Assembly: GCA_963777855.1 (NCBI GenBank)
Contig: CAVZRW010000004.1
Span: forward strand, 124,001-188,000
DNA: 64,000 nt
Source: Prado023 sp963777855
GTDB lineage: Bacteria; Actinomycetota; Actinomycetes; S36-B12; CAIYMF01
Direction: 5' to 3'
Each line of letters starts with the position of its first letter. Within the stretch, counting starts at the first letter, position 1. Position numbers and translations under genes: made by a program. The notes beneath the pieces were generated by a model, which saw only the letters and a program-made list of their open reading frames with translations, did not search any database and was not told the origin of the DNA. Shown piece after piece: positions 36,567 to 46,381 of the stretch.

Positions 36567-37509
36567 TCAGGCCTCGAGGAAGCCCTCGGCGATGAGCACC
36601 GACTCCCCGCCGATCCACACGTCGCTCACGTGGCCGTCGACCTTGTGCACGCGGGCGTCCAGCACGCTCGGGCGGCCCATCTCGACGCCCTGGCTGATCT
36701 GCCACGCGTACTGGCCCGACGCGCTCGGGTCCACGCTGGCCAGCAGGGCGGCCAGGGCGCCGTTCGCGCTGCCGGTCGCCGGGTCCTCGACGACCCCGTC
36801 GAAGGGGGCGAACATCCGGGCGCGTATCCGCCCCCGGGCACCGGCACCGCCCGCGCCCCCCGTCGCCGGCCCGCCCGGCGCCGAGTCGCGCACGTACAGG
36901 TGCACGTCCGGCGTGCTCGCGCCGGCGGCGGCGAGCCGTTCGAGGCCCCCGGCGTCGGGCCGGGCCCGGGCCAGGGCGTCGAGATCGGCAACCTCGGCGA
37001 TGACGAACGGCAGGCCCACCGAGGCGACCACCGGCGCGTGCCCGTCGGTGCGGATCTCCTCGGGGCGCAGTCCGACGGCGGCGGCCACGGCCTCGACCGG
37101 CAGGTCCTGCTCCCGGGTCAGGGCCTCGGGTGCGCGCAGCTCGCACCAGAACCGCCCCGCGACCTCGGGGCTCGATCGACACCGGCACGATCCCGGCCTG
37201 CTCCTCGAACACCACGGTCCGCGGCCCGTCGACCACACCCAGCACCCCGGTGACGGCCAGCGCGAACGCCGTGCCCACGTTCGGGTGCCCGGCGAACGGC
37301 ACCTCGCGCGTGGGGGTGAAGATCCGCACGCGGGCGTCCCCGCCGGCCTCGGCGGGCAGGACGAACGTCGACTCGGAGAAGTTGAACTCGCGGGCCACCT
37401 GCTGCATCCGGCCCGGGTCGAGCCCGGTGGCCTCCGGGAGCACGGCCAGCGGGTTGCCCCCGAAGCGGGTGTCGGTGAACACGTCGCAGATGACGAACCG
37501 GTAGCGCAT
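36567..37509 (-). CDS. PhzF-family epimerase/isomerase, one surplus base
   Basis: PhzF-fold proteins are cytoplasmic isomerases of diverse small molecules. The N-terminus has DVFTDTRFGGNPLAVL, FNFSESTFVLP with the catalytic Glu, and TREVPFAGHPNVGTAFAL. The frame breaks in the GGGG run at 37167-37170. Removing one base joins VSIEP to EVAGRFWCELRAPE and leads to the C-terminal half with FDGVVEDPATGSANGALAA and the closing DGHVSDVWIGG. Corrected length is 313 residues; the 943-nt span fits one surplus base. Confidence 0.88.
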
Positions 37510-37560
37510 GCCAGCCTCCTGCCGAGCCGATTGCCCCGATGGTCCCAGCCGAACGGTCGG

Positions 37561-39723
37561 CTACGCCCCGGCGGGGTCCAGCGGGGTCACGGTGCCGTCC
37601 GCGCCGACCTCGCCGAGCCACATGAGGCTGCGGAACCGGATGTGGTTGTTCGCGGGGTACAGCGTGTGCGGCCAGCGGGTCAGCGTCGCGGCCCGCCACG
37701 CGTTCGCCGGTCGCGCGCCCTGCGCCCACGGGATCGCATCCCCGCTGGTGCTCACGACCACCACGCGCTCGCCGTCCCAGGCCTCCCGGACCGCCGCGAG
37801 CTGGGCGGCGCTGCCCCGGCCGACCTCGACGACGTCGACTCCGCAGGCGATGCGCACCGTCGGCAGCAGCGGCGGGCCGGAGTCGCGGACCACGACCACG
37901 CGCGCCCCGCGCACGGCGGCGCACACGTCGGCGATCTCGTCGGCGCGCCCGCCGTACTCCACGGCCCGGACCAGGCCCTGCCAGGTGGCCAGCGGCGCGA
38001 GCAGGGTCGCCACCACCAGGGCGCCGGCCAGGACCCGCTGCCACGCGGCCGAGGCGGCCCCCCAGGCGGCGTGCAGCAGCCACCCGGCGCACAGCAGGGC
38101 CGCCGGGATCGCCGCGGGCAGGAAGCGGCGCATCGCCCAGATCTGGTCCGGGGTGATGCTCGGCTGCCACACGTAGAGCAGGGTCGGGACTCCGAGGGTG
38201 CCGAGCACGACCAGCAGCTCGGGCCGGCGGGCGACCACCCCCCGGCGCAGCATCAGCGCCGCCCCCAGCACCGCCAGCACCACGGTCAGCGGGCCCAGGT
38301 ACCAGCTCAGCCAGACCAGGGTCATCTCGTCGTAGCTGCGCGAGCCGTCGACAGGCACGCCCGCGGCCTGCTGGAACGCGGCGATGAACGCCATGTAGTT
38401 CTCGCGCCCCGCGAACCAGTGGGCCTGCATCCACAGCGGCCGGCTGGCCAGCACCAGGGCGATCACGACCACGCCGACGGCCCCCGCGGTGGCCAGACCA
38501 CGCACGTGCGCGGTCAGCCAGGCGGCCACGCGGGGCACGCGCGTGACCCGCTCGAGCACCAGCGCGCCGAGCAGGCTGGCCATGAGCAGGCCGATGAGCT
38601 GCACGTAGAGCGTGGCGTGCTCCTCGAGGTAGACAGGGCTGTTCCAGCGCAGGTCGAGGTAGCCGAGGACCACCATCGCGGCCGCGCTGGCGACCACCAG
38701 GTACATCCCCCGAACCCGGGCCCTGCGGGCGTCGCGGTCGGCGGTCCCCGCGGCGATCACGCCGAGACCGACCACGAGCCCGGCGACCACAGCCGCCCCG
38801 TCGATGCGGCTCAGGGCGCTGGCGCCGATCATCGCCCCGGCCAGCGGGTAGCGCCAGGCGCGGCCGTCGGCGAAGGCGCTCCACAGCACGGCCAGGCCGG
38901 CGAAGGTGAGCACGATGTTCGTCGGCTCGGTGAACGGTGTGCGCGAGAAGTAGAGCATCGGCGTGCTCAGCGCCAGGGCGGCCATCGGCAGCAGCGCCCA
39001 GCCCGGGGTGGTCAGCCGGCGGGCCACGTCGTAGACCGCCAGCAGCGCCAGGCCGCCGATGAGCAGGTTGGCGGCGAGCACGCCCGGGGTGCCGGCCACC
39101 CAGCCGAGCATCGCGATGAGCCCGGGGAAGGTCTTGGCGCCCTGGGCGAGCAGCTCGTTGCCGACGAGGGCGAACGCGTCCGAGGTCAGGCCCAGCCCGG
39201 GCACCGCCGCGGCGACCTCGGCGGCCGAGCGCACAGGCACCGCGGGATCGGCGTGGTCCACCAGCCACAGGCCCTGCAGGGTCAGGAACCCGGGGTCGCG
39301 CTGCACGAGCAGGACCTCGGAGGCCCAGGGCAGGTTCACCGCCACCCACACCGCCGCAAGGCCGAGGGCCGCCGCGCTGCCACGCACGGCCTCGCGGGTG
39401 GCGGGCACCGGCGCCGGAACCAGCCGCCAGGTCGCGGCCACGACCAGCCCGAGGACGGCAAGCACGAGCCACGGGTGGAACTGCCCGGTGATCACCGTGA
39501 GGGCCACCACCAGCGTGGTCCAGAAGAAGAGCACGCCCAGCCGGGAGGGCAGGCCCACGAGGGCCCGGGCCGCGCGACCGGGGCCAGGTGTCCCTGAGCC
39601 CGGCGCCGCGGGGCGGGGCGCCGCCGGCCCGTGAGCCGGGCTGTCGACCGGCGCCGGGTGCGCACCCGGGGTGTCGGTCGGCTGGTCGGGGGTCTGGGCC
39701 CCGCTGCCGGGGCTCGAGGTCAC
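37561..39723 (-). CDS. GT-C-type multispanning glycosyltransferase-like protein
   Basis: A 720-residue protein: a Pro/Gly/Ala-rich cytoplasmic N-terminus of about 50 residues, then 11-13 hydrophobic helices. A first extracytoplasmic loop (VQRDPGFLTLQGLWLVDHADPAVP) lies where GT-C enzymes carry acidic catalytic residues. A soluble C-terminal region follows from about residue 570. Layout fits polyprenyl-phosphate-sugar-dependent transferases acting outside the membrane. GTG at 39723 overlaps the GT2 stop by GTGA. With the neighbouring GT2 and AglD-like genes it suggests assembly of a surface glycan. Confidence 0.8.
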   Translation of the reverse strand: MTSSPGSGAQTPDQPTDTPGAHPAPVDSPAHGPAAPRPAAPGSGTPGPGRAARALVGLPSRLGVLFFWTTLVVALTVITGQFHPWLVLAVLGLVVAATWRLVPAPVPATREAVRGSAAALGLAAVWVAVNLPWASEVLLVQRDPGFLTLQGLWLVDHADPAVPVRSAAEVAAAVPGLGLTSDAFALVGNELLAQGAKTFPGLIAMLGWVAGTPGVLAANLLIGGLALLAVYDVARRLTTPGWALLPMAALALSTPMLYFSRTPFTEPTNIVLTFAGLAVLWSAFADGRAWRYPLAGAMIGASALSRIDGAAVVAGLVVGLGVIAAGTADRDARRARVRGMYLVVASAAAMVVLGYLDLRWNSPVYLEEHATLYVQLIGLLMASLLGALVLERVTRVPRVAAWLTAHVRGLATAGAVGVVVIALVLASRPLWMQAHWFAGRENYMAFIAAFQQAAGVPVDGSRSYDEMTLVWLSWYLGPLTVVLAVLGAALMLRRGVVARRPELLVVLGTLGVPTLLYVWQPSITPDQIWAMRRFLPAAIPAALLCAGWLLHAAWGAASAAWQRVLAGALVVATLLAPLATWQGLVRAVEYGGRADEIADVCAAVRGARVVVVRDSGPPLLPTVRIACGVDVVEVGRGSAAQLAAVREAWDGERVVVVSTSGDAIPWAQGARPANAWRAATLTRWPHTLYPANNHIRFRSLMWLGEVGADGTVTPLDPAGA

Positions 39724-40715
39724 CGGACGCGCAGGTCGAGCTCGTCGGCCCCCGACCGGTTCTGGGCGTACAGCGCCCCGTAGTGCAGCTCGCGGGTCTC
39801 GCGCAGGGTTCGGATCCCGATGGTGCGCAGGCTGGAGATCTGGTCGGCGATCACCCCGAGGGCGAACATCTGCACGGCGCTGATGGCCAGCACGGCGCCC
39901 AGGATGATCGACTGCATGTGGCCGTCGGCCTGGCGGTCGGACAGGAAGTCGAGGGTGAACGGGGCCCACGCGGCGGCAGCACCGAGGCCCAGCAGGACCG
40001 CCAGGCTCCAGAAGAACCTCAGCGGCGTGTAGTACGACAGCACCCGGAACAGGGCCAGGGAGTTGCGCCGCACGTAGCCCCACATGGAGCCGAAGAGCCG
40101 GCTGGGCCGCACCGACGGGTTGCGGCGCACGGGCACGTTCTCCAGCGCCAGGCGGCTGTTGCCGGCCTGGATCAGCGACTCGAGCGTGTACGTGTAGGGG
40201 GTGGTGATGACCAGCGACATCGCGGCCGCGCGCGAGTAGGCGCGGAACCCGCTGGTGGCATCGCTGATCTGCAGTCCGGACAGCGAGCGCACGACCCCCG
40301 AGCCCGCGCTCTGCAGCGCGCGCTTGAGCGGGCTGAACTCCTCCACCAGGCCGGTCTGCCGGTCACCGACGACGATGTCGGCGCGGCCACGCACGATCGG
40401 CTCGACGAGGGCGGGGATGCACGAGGCGTCGTACTGGTTGTCGGCGTCGGTGTTGACCACCACGTCCGCGCCGCGGCGCAGCGCCTCCTCCATGCCGTAG
40501 GAGAATGCGGCGGCCAGGCCACGGTTGCGTGGGAAGCCGATCACGTGGTCCACACCGCAGGCCATCGCGACCTGCCGGGTGTCATCGGAGGATCCGTCGT
40601 CGATGACGAGCCACTCAACGGTATCGAATCCGGGCACCGACCTCGGCAGTGCGGCCAGCGCCGCCGGCAGGTGGTCGGCCTCGTTCAGGCACGGGATCTG
40701 GATGATGAGCTTCAC
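39720..40715 (-). CDS. family 2 glycosyltransferase, polyprenyl-phosphate sugar synthase type
   Basis: The 331-residue product has a GT-A domain (IIQIPCLNEADHLPAALAAL, VIDDGSSDDT, and the metal-binding DAD in NTDADNQYD) and two C-terminal membrane helices. These features are typical of dolichyl/undecaprenyl-phosphate mannose or glucose synthases, which charge the lipid carrier in the cytoplasm. GTG start at 40715 (KLIIQIPC) with TGAGG upstream. The downstream GT-C protein is the natural user of its product. Confidence 0.9.
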   Translation of the reverse strand: MKLIIQIPCLNEADHLPAALAALPRSVPGFDTVEWLVIDDGSSDDTRQVAMACGVDHVIGFPRNRGLAAAFSYGMEEALRRGADVVVNTDADNQYDASCIPALVEPIVRGRADIVVGDRQTGLVEEFSPLKRALQSAGSGVVRSLSGLQISDATSGFRAYSRAAAMSLVITTPYTYTLESLIQAGNSRLALENVPVRRNPSVRPSRLFGSMWGYVRRNSLALFRVLSYYTPLRFFWSLAVLLGLGAAAAWAPFTLDFLSDRQADGHMQSIILGAVLAISAVQMFALGVIADQISSLRTIGIRTLRETRELHYGALYAQNRSGADELDLRVR

Positions 40716-40776
40716 GGCAACCTCAGGTGTGGTCGGGCCAGCGGTGGCCGGCTCCCCCTCGAGGATACGGCGCAGG

Positions 40777-41886
40777 TCAGCCCAGACCCGAATCGTCGCC
40801 GGGCACGGCCGGCGGTTCGGGCGCATCGTCCGGGTTCGACCGGGCCACCAGCCAGGCGATCCCGGCGGCCGTGAAGTCCGCGACGGTGTGGACCACCCGG
40901 ATCAGCAGGGCCGCTGCGGCGGCGGCCGGCAGGCCCACGATCGGGGTCAGCAGGGCGATCAGCATGACCTCGCGGGCACCGGCGCCGGCCGGGGCGACCA
41001 CGACCAGGACGCCCACCACGTAGGCGGCGGCGAAGGCGGCGACGGCCGGGACCAGCACCCAGCCGAGGCCCCCGGCGGCGGCCACCGCCGGGGGCGGGAT
41101 CACCAGCGCCAGGGCCAGCCCATAGAGGGCCCATACGCCGAGCATGAGACCCAGCAGCCGCGCGGCCGCCGGCCCACCCAGGCGCAGCGGGTGCTCGCGG
41201 CCGGCCAACACCGTGCCCACGAGGTTCAGCGCGGGCGGGGTCAGGGCCAGCACCGCGGCGAGGCTGCCGAGCAGGACCACCGACAGCGGGAGGTCGCCGA
41301 GCCAGGTGGCCAGGGCGGTGGGGTGGGCCGGGGAGTCGAGGGTGGCGGCGGCCGCGGTGTCGGTCAGGACTGCGACGGAGGGGCTGGGCGTCAGCGGGCC
41401 GGGCGCGGGCTCGGTGGGGGCGACCGGTCCGCCGGGGCCGGTGCTGCCCAGGACGAGCGCGACCGGGATCGCGCTGAGGACGTGGACCCAGAGGAACACC
41501 AGGCCGACGGCCACCGTCGTGCGCGGCGGGACCCGGAACCGGCGAGCCATGTCGGCCTGCGCCCCCAGGGCCCACACCGAGCCGGGGATGTACTTGCCGA
41601 GCTGGCCGACGAAGAAGATCCGCGCGGCCGGCCGGGCCGGGACCCGATGGCCGTGGCCGGAGATGATCGTGCGCCACACGAGGGCGGTCAGCCACAGGCC
41701 GGCCAGCACGGTGGCCAGGGCGGCTGCGACCCGGATGGGGCTGGTCTGCCCGAGGGCGGCCAGGATCTCGACGCGGTACTCGCGCAGGCCCCACCAGCCG
41801 AACCCCACCGCAGCCACGAGGAACAGCCCCCGCAGGACGTCGAGGGCACCTAGCCGCCGCGGGCCAGCGGCGGTGGGGTCGGGCAC
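40777..41886 (-). CDS. AglD/UPF0104-type membrane protein (lysylphosphatidylglycerol synthase TM fold)
   Basis: A 369-residue polytopic protein with the family core RIFFVGQLGKYIPGSVWALGAQADMARR and about eight helices. A Pro/Ala/Thr-rich extracytoplasmic insert separates the two halves. Related proteins act as flippases or in lipid-linked sugar synthesis. GTG start at 41886. Part of the surface-glycan run with the two glycosyltransferases. Confidence 0.85.
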   Translation of the reverse strand: MPDPTAAGPRRLGALDVLRGLFLVAAVGFGWWGLREYRVEILAALGQTSPIRVAAALATVLAGLWLTALVWRTIISGHGHRVPARPAARIFFVGQLGKYIPGSVWALGAQADMARRFRVPPRTTVAVGLVFLWVHVLSAIPVALVLGSTGPGGPVAPTEPAPGPLTPSPSVAVLTDTAAAATLDSPAHPTALATWLGDLPLSVVLLGSLAAVLALTPPALNLVGTVLAGREHPLRLGGPAAARLLGLMLGVWALYGLALALVIPPPAVAAAGGLGWVLVPAVAAFAAAYVVGVLVVVAPAGAGAREVMLIALLTPIVGLPAAAAAALLIRVVHTVADFTAAGIAWLVARSNPDDAPEPPAVPGDDSGLG

Positions 41887-41965
41887 GCCGGGGCCGGGGG
41901 TGCCCGGGCCGGCTCGGGGGTGCCCGGCTCGGGGGTGCCCGGCTCGGGGGTGCCGGGGTCCCCGG

Positions 41966-42676
41966 TCATCGGCTCCGACGCAGCAGGGCGGTGCGCGTCG
42001 GGTAGGGCAGACCGGGGGTCAGGCCGCGGGTCCACGTCACCGCCGGTTCGGGGGCCAGGCCGGCGATCGCCTCGCGGTACCGGCGGCGCTCCACGTTGTC
42101 GACCACGATCATCCCGTCCTCGGCCAGGTGCGGCCACGCGCGGGCCAGGCAGGCCTCGCGGGCCCGACCATCCACGACGACCAGGTCGAACGGGCCGCCG
42201 ACCTCGTCGATGACCTCCACGTAGGCACGGAAGTCCAGGCCCTCGGCGCCGGGCTTGGCCGAGAGCACCTCGCCGGGTGCGCCCGTCGCGGGCACCGCGG
42301 GCACGACCCGCAGGTCCACCCGGCCCTCCTGCACGAGCAGCCCGCGCACGACCTCGGCCCACTGGCCGTCATGCTCGACGGTGACGGCCTCGGCGGAGCG
42401 GCGGGCCAGCCACAGGGTGGAGGCCCCCGAGCCCCACTCGAAGACCCGCGCCCCGCGACGGCCGGCCAGGAAGGCGTCGACCAGCCCCGCGCTGTCGTAG
42501 GTCCACCACGGCACGTCCAGGGCCGCGAGCTCCTCGACGTCGTAGATGCTCAGCAGGGAGCGCGCCCAGCTGCCGGTGTGCGAGCGCGCCGCCCACCGGT
42601 CGAGCGCCGAGAGCGCCCCGGTCGAGGCCAGCCCCGAGCGCACACCACGCGCACCGCGCACGTAGGCGGACTTCAT
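41966..42676 (-). CDS. class I SAM-dependent methyltransferase-like protein
   Basis: The 236-residue product has the Rossmann loop ARVFEWGSGASTLWLARR, the acidic residue in VTVEHDGQW, FDLVVVDGRAREACLARAWPHL and DGMIVVDNVER. This pattern is found in methyltransferases near glycan genes and in FkbM-like relatives; the acceptor is unknown. ATG at 42676, with an in-frame GTG two codons upstream. Confidence 0.82.
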   Translation of the reverse strand: MKSAYVRGARGVRSGLASTGALSALDRWAARSHTGSWARSLLSIYDVEELAALDVPWWTYDSAGLVDAFLAGRRGARVFEWGSGASTLWLARRSAEAVTVEHDGQWAEVVRGLLVQEGRVDLRVVPAVPATGAPGEVLSAKPGAEGLDFRAYVEVIDEVGGPFDLVVVDGRAREACLARAWPHLAEDGMIVVDNVERRRYREAIAGLAPEPAVTWTRGLTPGLPYPTRTALLRRSR

Positions 42677-42700
42677 GGACACGGGGGCCTCACAGGGGTG

Positions 42701-42747
42701 GGGTTTCGGGGGGTCGGGTTTCGGGGGGTCGGGCGTTTCGGGGGGTC
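42701..42747. repeat. 15-bp tandem repeat
   Basis: Two exact copies of GGGTTTCGGGGGGTC are followed by a third with a 2-bp insert. The array lies in the promoter-side gap between the methyltransferase gene and the divergent EamA gene. Confidence 0.7.
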
Positions 42748-42850
42748 TGGCGTTCAGCGTCAGTGGTTCGGCGTCGGGTGCTCGACCGCCCACAAGAGAG
42801 ACCTGCACAGGAGTCCAATGGTAAGCCTCGCCGCGGGTACGGTTCGGCGC

Positions 42851-43780
42851 GTGACCACCGACCAGCAGGCGCCCGCACCGCCGTCGGTGATCCGGGCCGG
42901 CCTGGCGTGGGCACTGCTGGGCGTCCTGCTGTTCTCGTTCAGCGTGCCGCTGACCAAGGTCGCCGTGGGCGGGTTCAGCCCGTACCTGACCGCCATGGGC
43001 CGCGCAGTGATCGCCGCCACCCTGGCGGGGGTGCTGCTGCTGGTGCGACGGGTGCCCTTCCCCCCGCGCGAGCACCTGCGCCCGATCGTCTTCACCATGA
43101 TCGGCGCCGTGTTCGGCTGGCCGATCCTGCTCGCGCTGGCCCTGCAGCGAACCACCTCGGCACACGTGGCGGTGATCGCCGCGTTCATGCCGCTGACCAC
43201 CGCCGCGTTCGCGGTGGTGCGCGCCCGGGAGCGGGTCAGCGCCCAGTTCTGGCTGGCTGCGGTCACGGGCACCGCGGCGCTCGTGGTGTTCGCACTGACC
43301 CGCGGCGGGGCCGCGGCTGCGGACCCCGTGGCCGACCTGCTGGTCGTGGGCGCAGTGGTCGCCTCCTCGTGGTGCTACGTCGAGGGCGCGACCGTGACCC
43401 GCGCGATGCCCGGCTGGCAAGTGATCTCGTGGGTCGTGGTCCTGGCCCTGCCGGTGACGCTGCCGGCGACGCTGGTGATCTGGGCCCAGACGCACGCCGA
43501 GCACGACCCGACGACGGCTCAGTGGGCAGCGCTGATCGCCCTCGGCGTCTCGTCGATGTACCTGGGGTTCTTCGCGTGGTACCGGGGCCTGTCGATGGCC
43601 GGGATCGCGCACGCGGGGCAGACCCAGCAGCTTCAGCCCCTGCTCACGCTGGTGTGGTCGGCGTGGTGGCTCGGCGAGACCGTGACGGCGGCGACGGTGG
43701 CCGCGGCCCTGGCGGTCATCGCGTCCGTGGCGTGGGCCCAGCGCAGCCGAGTCCCGGACGGGGTCGCCCCAGAGGAGTAG
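42851..43780 (+). CDS. EamA-family (DMT superfamily) transporter
   Basis: A 309-residue protein with ten hydrophobic helices in two EamA repeats: LAWALLGVLLFSFSVPLTKVAVGG, ALQRTTSAHVAVIAAFMPL, SSWCYVEGATV, and QLQPLLTLVWSAWWLGET with the family Glu. It probably exports a metabolite. GTG at 42851 is preceded by TACGGT about 7 nt away, which suits leaderless expression. An in-frame ATG at 42818 with AGGAG before it would add 11 residues. Confidence 0.9.
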   Translation: MTTDQQAPAPPSVIRAGLAWALLGVLLFSFSVPLTKVAVGGFSPYLTAMGRAVIAATLAGVLLLVRRVPFPPREHLRPIVFTMIGAVFGWPILLALALQRTTSAHVAVIAAFMPLTTAAFAVVRARERVSAQFWLAAVTGTAALVVFALTRGGAAAADPVADLLVVGAVVASSWCYVEGATVTRAMPGWQVISWVVVLALPVTLPATLVIWAQTHAEHDPTTAQWAALIALGVSSMYLGFFAWYRGLSMAGIAHAGQTQQLQPLLTLVWSAWWLGETVTAATVAAALAVIASVAWAQRSRVPDGVAPEE

Positions 43781-43825
43781 GGGCGGGGGTTTGCGGGGCC
43801 GGGCACCCTCGGCGACCATTCCCCC

Positions 43826-44500
43826 ATGAGCCAGCCCCTGCAGGTCGAGATCTGGTCCGACGTCGTGTGCCCGTGGTGCTACATCGGCAAGCGCCGCTTC
43901 GAGCGGGGCGTGGCCCTGTACCGGGCAGCCGGCGGGGACCGGGAGGTCGAGGTCACGTTCCGCTCATTCGAGCTGAGCCCGGACAGCCCCGAGGACTTCG
44001 AGGGCAGCACCGCGGAGTTCCTCGTGAGGCACAAGGGGTTCCCGTCGGCACAGGTCGGGCCGATGATCTCGCGGGTCACCAGCCTCGCGGCTGCCGAGGG
44101 CCTGGAGTACGACTTCGCGGCCATGCGCCAGACCCGCACCCGCAAGGCCCACGAGGTTCTGCACCTGGCCCACGCCCGCGGCCTCCAGGAGCCCATGAAG
44201 GAGCGCCTCATGCGCGCCCACTTCACCGAGGGTGCCCACCTCGGCCACGACGAGGTGCTCGCGGGCCTCGCCGACGAGGTCGGCCTCGACCGCCAGGAGG
44301 TCCTCGACGCGCTGGCCGCCGGAACCTTCGCCGCCGATGTGGACGCCGACATAGACCAGGCCCGGGCGTACGGGATCTCCGGGGTTCCGTTCTTCGTGAT
44401 CGACGGTCGCTACGGGGTCTCCGGAGCGCAGGCCGCCGAGACGTTCGCGCAGGCGCTGGCCCAGGCCGCGTCCGAGTCCCCGGCGACCGCCACCGCCTGA
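43826..44500 (+). CDS. DsbA-family (FrnE-like) oxidoreductase
   Basis: A cytoplasmic 224-residue thioredoxin-fold protein. It has CPWC in EIWSDVVCPWCYIGKRRFE, the helical insert of the DsbA family, and the cis-Pro loop GVPFFVID. The FrnE branch lacks a signal peptide, as here, and members are thiol-disulfide isomerases. ATG at 43826. The gap from the EamA stop is 45 nt, so co-transcription is possible. Confidence 0.92.
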   Translation: MSQPLQVEIWSDVVCPWCYIGKRRFERGVALYRAAGGDREVEVTFRSFELSPDSPEDFEGSTAEFLVRHKGFPSAQVGPMISRVTSLAAAEGLEYDFAAMRQTRTRKAHEVLHLAHARGLQEPMKERLMRAHFTEGAHLGHDEVLAGLADEVGLDRQEVLDALAAGTFAADVDADIDQARAYGISGVPFFVIDGRYGVSGAQAAETFAQALAQAASESPATATA

Positions 44501-44740
44501 CCCCGCACCCCCACCGGACACCCGCTGCAGGCTCGAGTCGCGCCCGGGCTCCACCGTGACCGCCAGGCCTACTACGCAGCGCACCCCGAGAGGTTCGCCG
44601 CCGCCCCACGACCCCCATGCCTGGCTCCCACGTCGGAATCAACCCACCGAAGCGGCAACCCGACGCCTCACGACTCCACGCAACGTGACACAGCCCGCCC
44701 GGCGCCCATTTGTCCCGAAATAGGGCCATCTGGATCTATC

Positions 44741-44767
44741 TCAGTACACTTATGTATGCGATACTGA
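44741..44767. promoter_or_regulatory. AT-rich operator-like inverted repeat
   Basis: TCAGTA and TACTGA flank a 15-nt AT-rich spacer containing TATGTATG. This is the most AT-rich spot of the neighbourhood and sits 40 bp before the ribosome-binding site of the secreted-protein gene. A promoter with an overlapping regulator site is the simplest reading; the TetR gene at 46382 is a candidate regulator. Confidence 0.5.
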
Positions 44768-44806
44768 AATGGATCGAGGAGAGTGCGCTTCAGGAGGCGG
44801 GACGTC

Positions 44807-46220
44807 GTGAGACCGCAGGGGATCGCCCCAGCGCCCCGGTCAGTCGGGCCGGAGGAGGGGTGGTCCGCTCCCCGCCAGTCCCGCCTCCTCGGCAGCTCGT
44901 GAGCCGCGGCTCACCCCGGCGGACGCCCACCCACCGCGCGACACCCGGGAAGACCATGCCGCCGCTCACCGCCCACGGGCGGATGCCCCGGAGGCGAGGC
45001 ACACCTGGGCGGACGGCCACGCCAGCGCGGCACCCCGCCGGCGAATCGCCCGACGCAGCCGTCGTCGGCTCCTGGCCCTGGCTCTGGCGCTCTGCCTGCT
45101 CGTGGCCTCAGCGGTCACCACGGGCTTCCCCGGCCACGGCCCCGTGGCCCGCGCGCTGGCCGCCTCCACCCACGCGACCTCGACCTCGGCCGCTGCTGCG
45201 GCCGGTGCCACCCGGGCCGGCACGTGCACCGTGCCGGCCCCCACCACCGCCGAGGAGTACACGCGCGCCTTCGCCAGCCTCGGCGCCAGTTGGGTCGGCG
45301 CGGACCAGACGGCGAGCACCGTCCTGCCGGACGGCAGGGTGCTGTGGCTCTTCGGCGACACCGTGCAGGGCTCACTCGAGGCCGGCCGGCTCACCGGGGG
45401 CCACCTGGTGCACAGTTCGTTCGTGATGCAGGACCGCGGCTGCTTCCGCGTCGCCGCCGGGCACTACGCCGGTGCCGTGCTTCCGGCCGCGGGTGACGGC
45501 TCCTGGTACTGGCCGCAGCAGGCCGTGGTCGCGGGCTCGACGCTGTGGGTGACCGTCCTGCGGGTCTCCGGTGGGTCGACGGGCACGCTGGACTTCCACC
45601 TGCTGGGCGTGGACCTCGCCGAGTTCCGGCTCCTGCCGGGCGGGGCTCCGCGGTACGTGGCCATGCACGCGACCCCTGCCTCGCAGGCCGGCGACTTCGG
45701 CGTGCTGTGGGGCACCGCCGTGGTTCGCGACGGGTCGACGCTCTACGTGTACGGCACGCGCCGTGTCGCCCAGCCGCTGTCGGGCAAGGAGCTGCTCCTG
45801 GCCCGGGTGCCCGTCGCGCGGGTCGTGGACGCCTCCGCGTGGAGCTACCGCACCGACTCCGGCTGGAGCTCCACGCCCACCGACGCGGTCGTCCTGCGCA
45901 GCTCGCAGCCGGGGGTGTCCACCTCGTTCAGCGTCCACCGCTCGGGTGCCACGTGGACGCTGGTCACCAAGCGCGGCGAGTTCCTCGGCGACACCGTCGT
46001 CGCCCTCGAGGGCACGGCTGCGTGGGGGCCGTTCGCCGAGCGGAGCCTGTTCTCGGCCCCGAGCGGCGGCACCCGGCTGACGTATGTCGCGATGGCCCAC
46101 CCCGAGGCCCGCCTGGCCGACGGCGGACTGCTCGTCTCGGTGAACACCAACGACCTGGACCCCTCCACCGTCCTGAGCGACCCCTCTGCCACCCGCCCCG
46201 TGTTCACCTCCGCCCGCTGA
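44807..46220 (+). CDS. secreted or membrane-anchored DUF4185-like beta-propeller protein, one surplus base
   Basis: The C-terminal 370 residues contain WVGADQTASTVLPDGRVLWLFGDT and repeated blades typical of DUF4185/glycosidase-like propellers. Just before them runs a basic cluster and hydrophobic helix (RRSRRRLLALALALCLLVAS), a signal or anchor. That frame has no upstream start. A GTG at 44807 with AGGAGG 8 nt before it opens another frame (VRPQGIAPAPRS). One surplus base between 44840 and 44900 joins them; the 1414-nt span fits. Corrected length is 470 residues. A polysaccharide-binding or hydrolytic role is only a guess. Confidence 0.75.
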
Positions 46221-46381
46221 CCGGCAGGCCCGCGACGCGTCCGGGGCCCACTCCACCCCCAACGCGCGTCCCGTGCCCGGGCCGCCCACCCCACCTCGGG
46301 CTCGCCCCACGCACCGCCGCGCGCCCCGCCCGTCGTCGCGTTGGGGCGCCCGTCCGGGGTGGGCGCAGGTAACGTCGTCGC

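Noticed and set aside
34002..37253. A 1083-codon plus-strand reading across fadH
   Set aside because: Composed of Arg, Gly, Ala and Pro without domain features. It is the shadow of fadH, whose frame shows all family motifs.
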